Shown piece by piece: positions 59,978 through 64,000 of a stretch of DNA of 64,000 bases (position 1 is its first letter; every line of letters begins with the position of its first letter). The stretch lies in assembly GCA_973895155.1 (NCBI GenBank), contig OZ316897.1, positions 13,578,001 through 13,642,000 of the forward strand, read 5' to 3'. Both the position numbers and the translations under genes were made by a program. This DNA comes from Marsupella aquatica (Eukaryota > Marchantiophyta). Under the pieces are notes generated by a model. That model did no database searches. It was not told the origin of the DNA and saw nothing but the letters and a program-made list of their open reading frames with translations.

Positions 59978-60235
59978 TCAATGTTTTCTAAAATTGTCAG
60001 GGAACCAGCTATATTTTCCAATTGATAGGAACGCTACCAGAGTCGGTAAGAGACCCCAAAAAGCTTGGATCTCTTTAACACTCGTCAAATCTATTTGGAG
60101 GCAAGCAATATCCACTTTCATTTCTGTCTGCATGCCTTTCATCTCACCAATGTCCACTTTCATAGTGGCTATGTCCACTTGAATGTCTTGAAGAACACAA
60201 AGAACTATTTCAAGTTCTTTATCTTCCTCATGGTC
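59978..60235 (-). pseudogene. Coiled-coil plus membrane-anchor ORF piece, family unknown
   Basis: The minus frame opens just after a stop near 60236 and reads GDHEEDKELEIVLCVLQDIQ, then VDIATMKVDIGEMKGMQTEM, then KVDIACLQIDLTSVKEIQ. This is a heptad-like amphipathic helix with the repeated unit MKVDI. A hydrophobic stretch FWGLLPTLVAFLSIG follows, and a short polar tail ends FPDNFRKH before the stop. The layout (acidic start, coil, single anchor close to the C-terminus) looks like a real protein end. The upstream frame (60245-60448) is shifted, so it is either an exon or a broken gene. Function is unknown; I find no SNARE signature glutamine layer. Confidence 0.35.
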
Positions 60236-61153
60236 TCCTACTCCTCATCCTTGAGTAGAATAAGTGATATTCCTGTATCTTCTTTCTCGTTTCCCTCCTC
60301 GCATCCCCTGGCAAATGGAAAATTTGTTTTTCTCAATTCTGACATTCTCTACATTTGGTGGTAGAATGTTGAACAAGCTTCTCAAAAGAGAGAGTCGAGC
60401 AAAATTTGTTAACATGATGAGAATGAGAGCGGTCAGCTGCAGCAACAACCAGATAGAAAGCTACGGCAATGACTAGATGGAGATTCCAGTATAAGCTCCC
60501 AAACTTTGATTTCTATGCAACGAAACTGCCGAAAGTGCTCGCGGTGTTTTATATACAAAGAAAGCCGAAAGTGGTCGCGGGCAACAGAATGAGTGGCTAT
60601 ATTTGGGCTTCTAGTATTAAAGCATAATTGGCAGCCGTCTACTTGGTCTTTGTCGCGCTTGTCCTATTTTTTGCTTTTCACGCTTGCCCTTTCTGCCCCG
60701 GTGTCATTGCGGGAGTGGGCTCAAAGAAAATATTTGGCCGTATGCGTCCCGCCTCCCAATGGTCACTTTGAAAGTGGTGAATGATGGTTTTCTTTCGTGA
60801 ATCTTATGCGTAGTAGAATTTTGCACAATGACACCGTCTGCCCTGCCTCGTCCCTACCCCGGACCGACTGCAAACATCGGTTTCCCTGCTGCAGGGACGA
60901 TGAGAAGATTGCTTCGTCTTGAATGTCTTCCTCGGAAGGTGACGATGAGAAGGTGGTCGTTTTGAGTCTAAGATTGGCACTTGACGCGAAGCGCGATAGA
61001 CATAGTAGAAATGTTTTTGCGCCACAGGACCTGCTGACGGCAAGGAGGCAAAATTCGGAAACTTTTTTTTGTCGGCGACATTTTTCTTGACCAAGCGACA
61101 AGGTGTGTAAAATGAGAAATCTTTATTTTTGGGGTGACAATTTTGGTTTTAAA

Positions 61154-61555
61154 GGGGTTTTTAAACCCCTTGGGTGTGTATACACATAGGGCCATCGATC
61201 GAAACTCTCTCTCCATACGCAGCCGAACCCGCCTCCCGAATACTATCACCGCAGTCACGACCAAACCCCTCACGAAGCATCGACTGGCGCATACTCGGCC
61301 GCCCCATGATCAACCACGTCCTCGTAATTTTGCCCTCCATTTTGGTCGCCCCTTAGTCACAATCGTGACTTTTTGACCCCGACCGACCCAACCCTGCGCC
61401 TGCCCTTTACGCCCTGCTGCAGCCCACAGTTGCGAAGCGGCTGCACTCTTCAAGCGATGGCTGCCTCGACACCCCGACTCGACCATACGTTTGGTCCGTC
61501 ACGCGGATGCGCCTTTTTAAGATTATATTTTTCTGTTAAGGGGCTTAAACCCCCG
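61154..61555. mobile_element. Possible ~400-bp element with inverted ends
   Basis: GGGGTTTTTAAACCCCTT at the left (about 61154-61171) pairs with AAGGGGCTTAAACCCCC at the right (about 61539-61555) as an inverted repeat with small gaps. Each end is also nearly self-complementary. The interior is markedly more C-rich than its surroundings. No clear target duplication. The identification is tentative. Confidence 0.35.
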
Positions 61556-61747
61556 TTTAGGCCTATTTTTTAATTTCTTTCCCGACTCTTCATTGGTTGT
61601 GCTTTCTCTCTAGCCCGGTGACCCACCAACTTAATCGTTTGGACAGGGGGAACAGCCCCATGTAAGACCTGCTGCACAGTCAAAGAATATTCCAAAAATA
61701 CAGAGAGAATGTTTTTGGTCGTTCGTAATGTTTTCGGCCATTCGTAA

Positions 61748-62056
61748 AAATGGTATGACAGATTTCCAGATAAAATTGACTGGGGTAAGACTAAAACAAC
61801 CTTTCTAGATAAATATAAAGAGGATGGAGTTCAAGCAAGAGCCTTTGCAAGGATTTCTCAACTAACTATAAAGAAATATGGTTTAGTGAGAAAATATGCA
61901 GACAAGTTACTTGACCGGGTGGATAAGCATAATCCTAACACGGCAAAATCTACCACACGAGATTTGTTTATCAATGGATTACCATCCTGTATTGCAAGGT
62001 ATGTAAGAAGGGAAGGTGGTACTACTTTCAAGGAGGCACAAGAAGCCGCTGTCTAG
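61748..62056 (+). pseudogene. Retrotransposon gag capsid fragment
   Basis: An open stretch of 102 codons after a TAA reads KWYDRFPDKIDWGKTKTTFL, then YKEDGVQARAFARISQL, then VRKYADKLLDRVDK, FINGLPSCIARYVRREGG and TFKEAQEAA before TAG. This is the Retrotrans_gag pattern: a Trp start, an F..KY block, a kinked helix, and a GLP...VR end. There is no start codon in frame, so it is a 5'-truncated or broken copy. It lies in the same direction as the zinc-knuckle piece at 63462. Confidence 0.7.
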
Positions 62057-62121
62057 GTGACCGTGTTTTCTAATAAGAGCATATTGGCTCTTATGAAGTC
62101 AACCTTTCATGCCCATAAGTT

Positions 62122-62546
62122 CTACACTAAAATCAAAATGATAACTCTTGTAAGAAGGGTGATGGGTATTAAAAAAGGTTCAGGTGAAACTAATATACTA
62201 TTAAATCCTATTTCACCATACTTGCGGATCAACACATCTCGAAAACTAAATTTTTCACAATGTACAATCCTAATATCTCCAGGAGAAAATGAAATAAAAA
62301 TGTCATCTGGACTCCTATTTAGATCCATGACTTCAATAAAAGACAAAGATAATGCACTCCCACTTTTTGGTAAGACACTATTGGGTATACTATTGGCTCA
62401 TTAGAACTCATAATAGCAGCTGCAAATTGAGCTCCAAAATGATAAGTTGAATGCTGCCTCATGGATGGCTTGTCTAAAAGATGGACTCTAACCAAAAATG
62501 GATTACGAAAGGGAATATTAGGGATATCTCTCCCTCGTGGATTCAT
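62122..62546 (-). pseudogene. Antisense ORF pair inside the gag region, probably one broken frame
   Basis: Two minus-strand frames (62319-62546 and 62122-62346) overlap by 28 bp and together read like one protein broken by a single-base shift near 62325. Visible blocks are YHFGAQFAAAIMSSNEPIVY, VHYLCLLLKSW, then DDIFISFSPGDIRIVHCEKF and VLIRKYGEIGFNSI. I cannot assign a family. Position suggests a retroelement or pararetrovirus-like relic nested in the gag copy; that is only inference. Confidence 0.35.
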
Positions 62547-62554
62547 AATGACTC

Positions 62555-62690
62555 TCTTATTCCTTTGTTATCCGGGCCAAAGGATGCCCCACCCCTAAGT
62601 TCTCAAAGAGACCTTGTTCCCTAAGATCCCATCTATAAGTCTACCACTCATTCCTTTGCTATCCGGGCCAAAGGATGCCCCACTACTATG
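62555..62690. repeat. Direct repeat of ~36 bp, 86 bp apart
   Basis: ATTCCTTTG(T/C)TATCCGGGCC followed by AAAGGATGCCCCAC occurs at about 62560 and about 62650. Apart from one base the two copies agree through this block. Confidence 0.8.
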
Positions 62691-62919
62691 TACATAAGGC
62701 AAATAATAGAATAGAAAGATGAGAGAAGAAAAGAGGATCGCTTCGACGCGGAAATTATCAAAATGTGGGAATGAAGAGAGAGTGCCCCTCACCACTTTAT
62801 TTATATTGAATCCAAGAGGGCATGGATTACGCCCAAACGTTTGGATGAAAGCCAAGTGGCACACATCCAACGTAGGAATATATGTTAGTACTATTGTAAT
62901 CAAAAAAATAATGCATGCA

Positions 62920-63305
62920 AGTAAAACAACTAATGCATGCACTTAAAATAATTTGTGCATGCATGCACCTTGTGGCTTGCATATTTGTTCACCTTGCATG
63001 CGCATAAAACAACTAATTCATGCAAATAAAATAATTTACATGCATCTAAAATAATTTGTGCATGCACCTTGTGACTTGCACATTTACTTATCTTACATGC
63101 ACATAAAATAACTAATGCATGCAAATAAAACAATTTGCATGCACCTAAAACAATTTGTGCATGCACCTTGTGGCTTGCACATTTGCTCACCTTGCTTGCA
63201 CATAAAATGACTATTGCATGCAAATAAAACAATTTGCACATGCATCCAAACAATTTGTGCATGCATCTTATGGTTTGTATAGTTGCTTACCTTGCATGCA
63301 CATAC
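62920..63305. repeat. Tandem repeat, ~100-bp unit, about four copies
   Basis: ATTTGTGCATGCA(C/T)CTT recurs at about 62952, 63054, 63153 and 63253. Units also carry ACTAATGCATGCAAATAAAA-type blocks and many GCATGC palindromes. The 110-codon minus-strand frame over it, with its own ~33-residue repeat (SHKVHA, CKLFYLH), is a by-product of the array. Confidence 0.85.
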
Positions 63306-63461
63306 ATAATAGTCGAATTATTTAGTTACCCCGTAACAATATATAAAGCTAACCTATATACTTACTTATATACTTAGTGGTAATGATTTCATCATGAATA
63401 ATTGAATTATCACGACATCGCCCAAAAATATATAGACTATGAAGTTTCAGAGAAGAAATGA

Positions 63462-63878
63462 GTGAAGAAAGATCTAAAGAAAATAGAAGGAAGGATAAGA
63501 AAAAAAATTAAAAAGTCCTCCTCAAGCTCCAAAACTGATGAAAGTGACACCACCAGTATTGAAGAAACGAGTAGTGACTCGAGTTCTAGTAGCAGTACCA
63601 GTTCTGATTCAAGTTCTGAAGAGATTGATGCTACTAAGAATAAAAGAATGCAAAAAAGAACGGTGCCTCGGAAAGCTCAAAATCTACATAAAATGATGGA
63701 TTCTTTAACTAGTAAATTAACTAAGTTTTCTGTTATTGTTGCTATACTTAAACCACCTTAGAAAAATTCTTCCACTATTCAGAATAATGTTTGGTGTACC
63801 CAATGTAATAACCAAGGGCATTATCATCATGAGTGTCCGACTCTACAGCGTGCTGTAAACTTTGGAGAGGAAGCATAA
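63462..63878 (+). pseudogene. Gag C-terminal part with CCHC zinc knuckle and an in-frame TAG
   Basis: The frame reads a Lys-rich stretch, a Ser/Asp/Glu-rich linker (SSDSSSSSSTSSDSSSEE) and a basic patch (KNKRMQKRTVPRKAQ). It meets TAG at 63759-63761. The same frame continues to a zinc knuckle WCTQCNNQGHYHHECPTLQ (CX2CX4HX4C, about 63810-63855) and stops at 63878. Linker plus knuckle is the nucleocapsid end of an LTR-retrotransposon gag. With 61748-62056 it may be one gag split by about 1.4 kb of inserted sequence. Only a pol start beyond the window could show a complete element. Confidence 0.65.
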
Positions 63879-64000
63879 ATGTTGGATTTATGGGGATATA
63901 TATGCAATTCAAGCACCATTTGCGGGATAATATTTTCCACCCCTACAGCTCTTACCACTTGGGCTCAACCAAAAGCACTCGGATTTTCTTCTTTTAATCG

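Noticed and set aside
59718-60182. 154-codon plus-strand open frame
   Set aside because: It overlaps antisense the coiled-coil frame, which has the more protein-like pattern, and shows no domain itself.
62930-63262. 110-codon minus-strand frame with a repeated peptide
   Set aside because: It is the translation of the ~100-bp tandem array, with no independent support as protein.

Overview
The window looks like nuclear DNA of a land plant. Its genes are plant-type and split by introns with GT/AG borders: sucrose-6-phosphate phosphatase, a Shewanella-like protein phosphatase with a plastid-type leader, an ankyrin-PGG membrane protein, a CCR-like reductase and an intronless ESCRT-III CHMP1. Genes are sparse, and they sit in long stretches of decayed transposons, minisatellites and simple repeats. 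I see no bacterial operons, rRNA, tRNA or CRISPR. The lineage cannot be fixed from sequence alone. The mix of few genes, many young tandem duplications and long G/C homopolymers fits a repeat-rich plant, possibly a bryophyte or lycophyte, but that is a guess.

Layout. 0-6 kb: a 2,053-bp TIR element (1107-3159) carrying broken ORFs, a MITE-family fragment, a G-rich tract, and a decayed inverted copy (4448-5860) of the 3' part of the sucrose-phosphatase gene. 6.6-7.3 kb: CHMP1 on the minus strand. 8-16 kb: a MITE inserted in an old minisatellite, dispersed repeats, and a gag relic with two gag-like halves. 16.1-18.1 kb: a 97-bp minisatellite next to a broken NYN-ribonuclease/zinc-finger gene. 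23.7-25.0 kb: a three-exon CCR-like reductase lacking the catalytic tyrosine. 25-39 kb: mostly repeats, a P450 fragment and one unassigned 211-codon ORF.

39-47 kb is the best gene block: an intact nine-exon SLP phosphatase (39137-42651, +) converging on a five-exon sucrose-phosphatase (44273-46712, -) that ends without the usual C-terminal domain. 47-48.1 kb holds a MITE cluster inside a direct duplication. 50.5-54.1 kb is an intact five-exon ankyrin-PGG gene (-). From 55.2 kb on there is a nearly G/C-free island, more tandem repeats, a coiled-coil/TM ORF relic and two pieces of a retrotransposon gag, the second with a CCHC zinc knuckle.

The genes are unrelated housekeeping or stress functions (endosomal sorting, sucrose synthesis, plastid phosphatase, membrane signalling) and do not form a pathway. 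I found no convincing new multi-gene system. The most informative observations are structural: a transposon with its empty site still visible nearby, an inverted gene-fragment duplication that lost the exon carrying catalytic motifs, and a pseudogene with three separate lesions.
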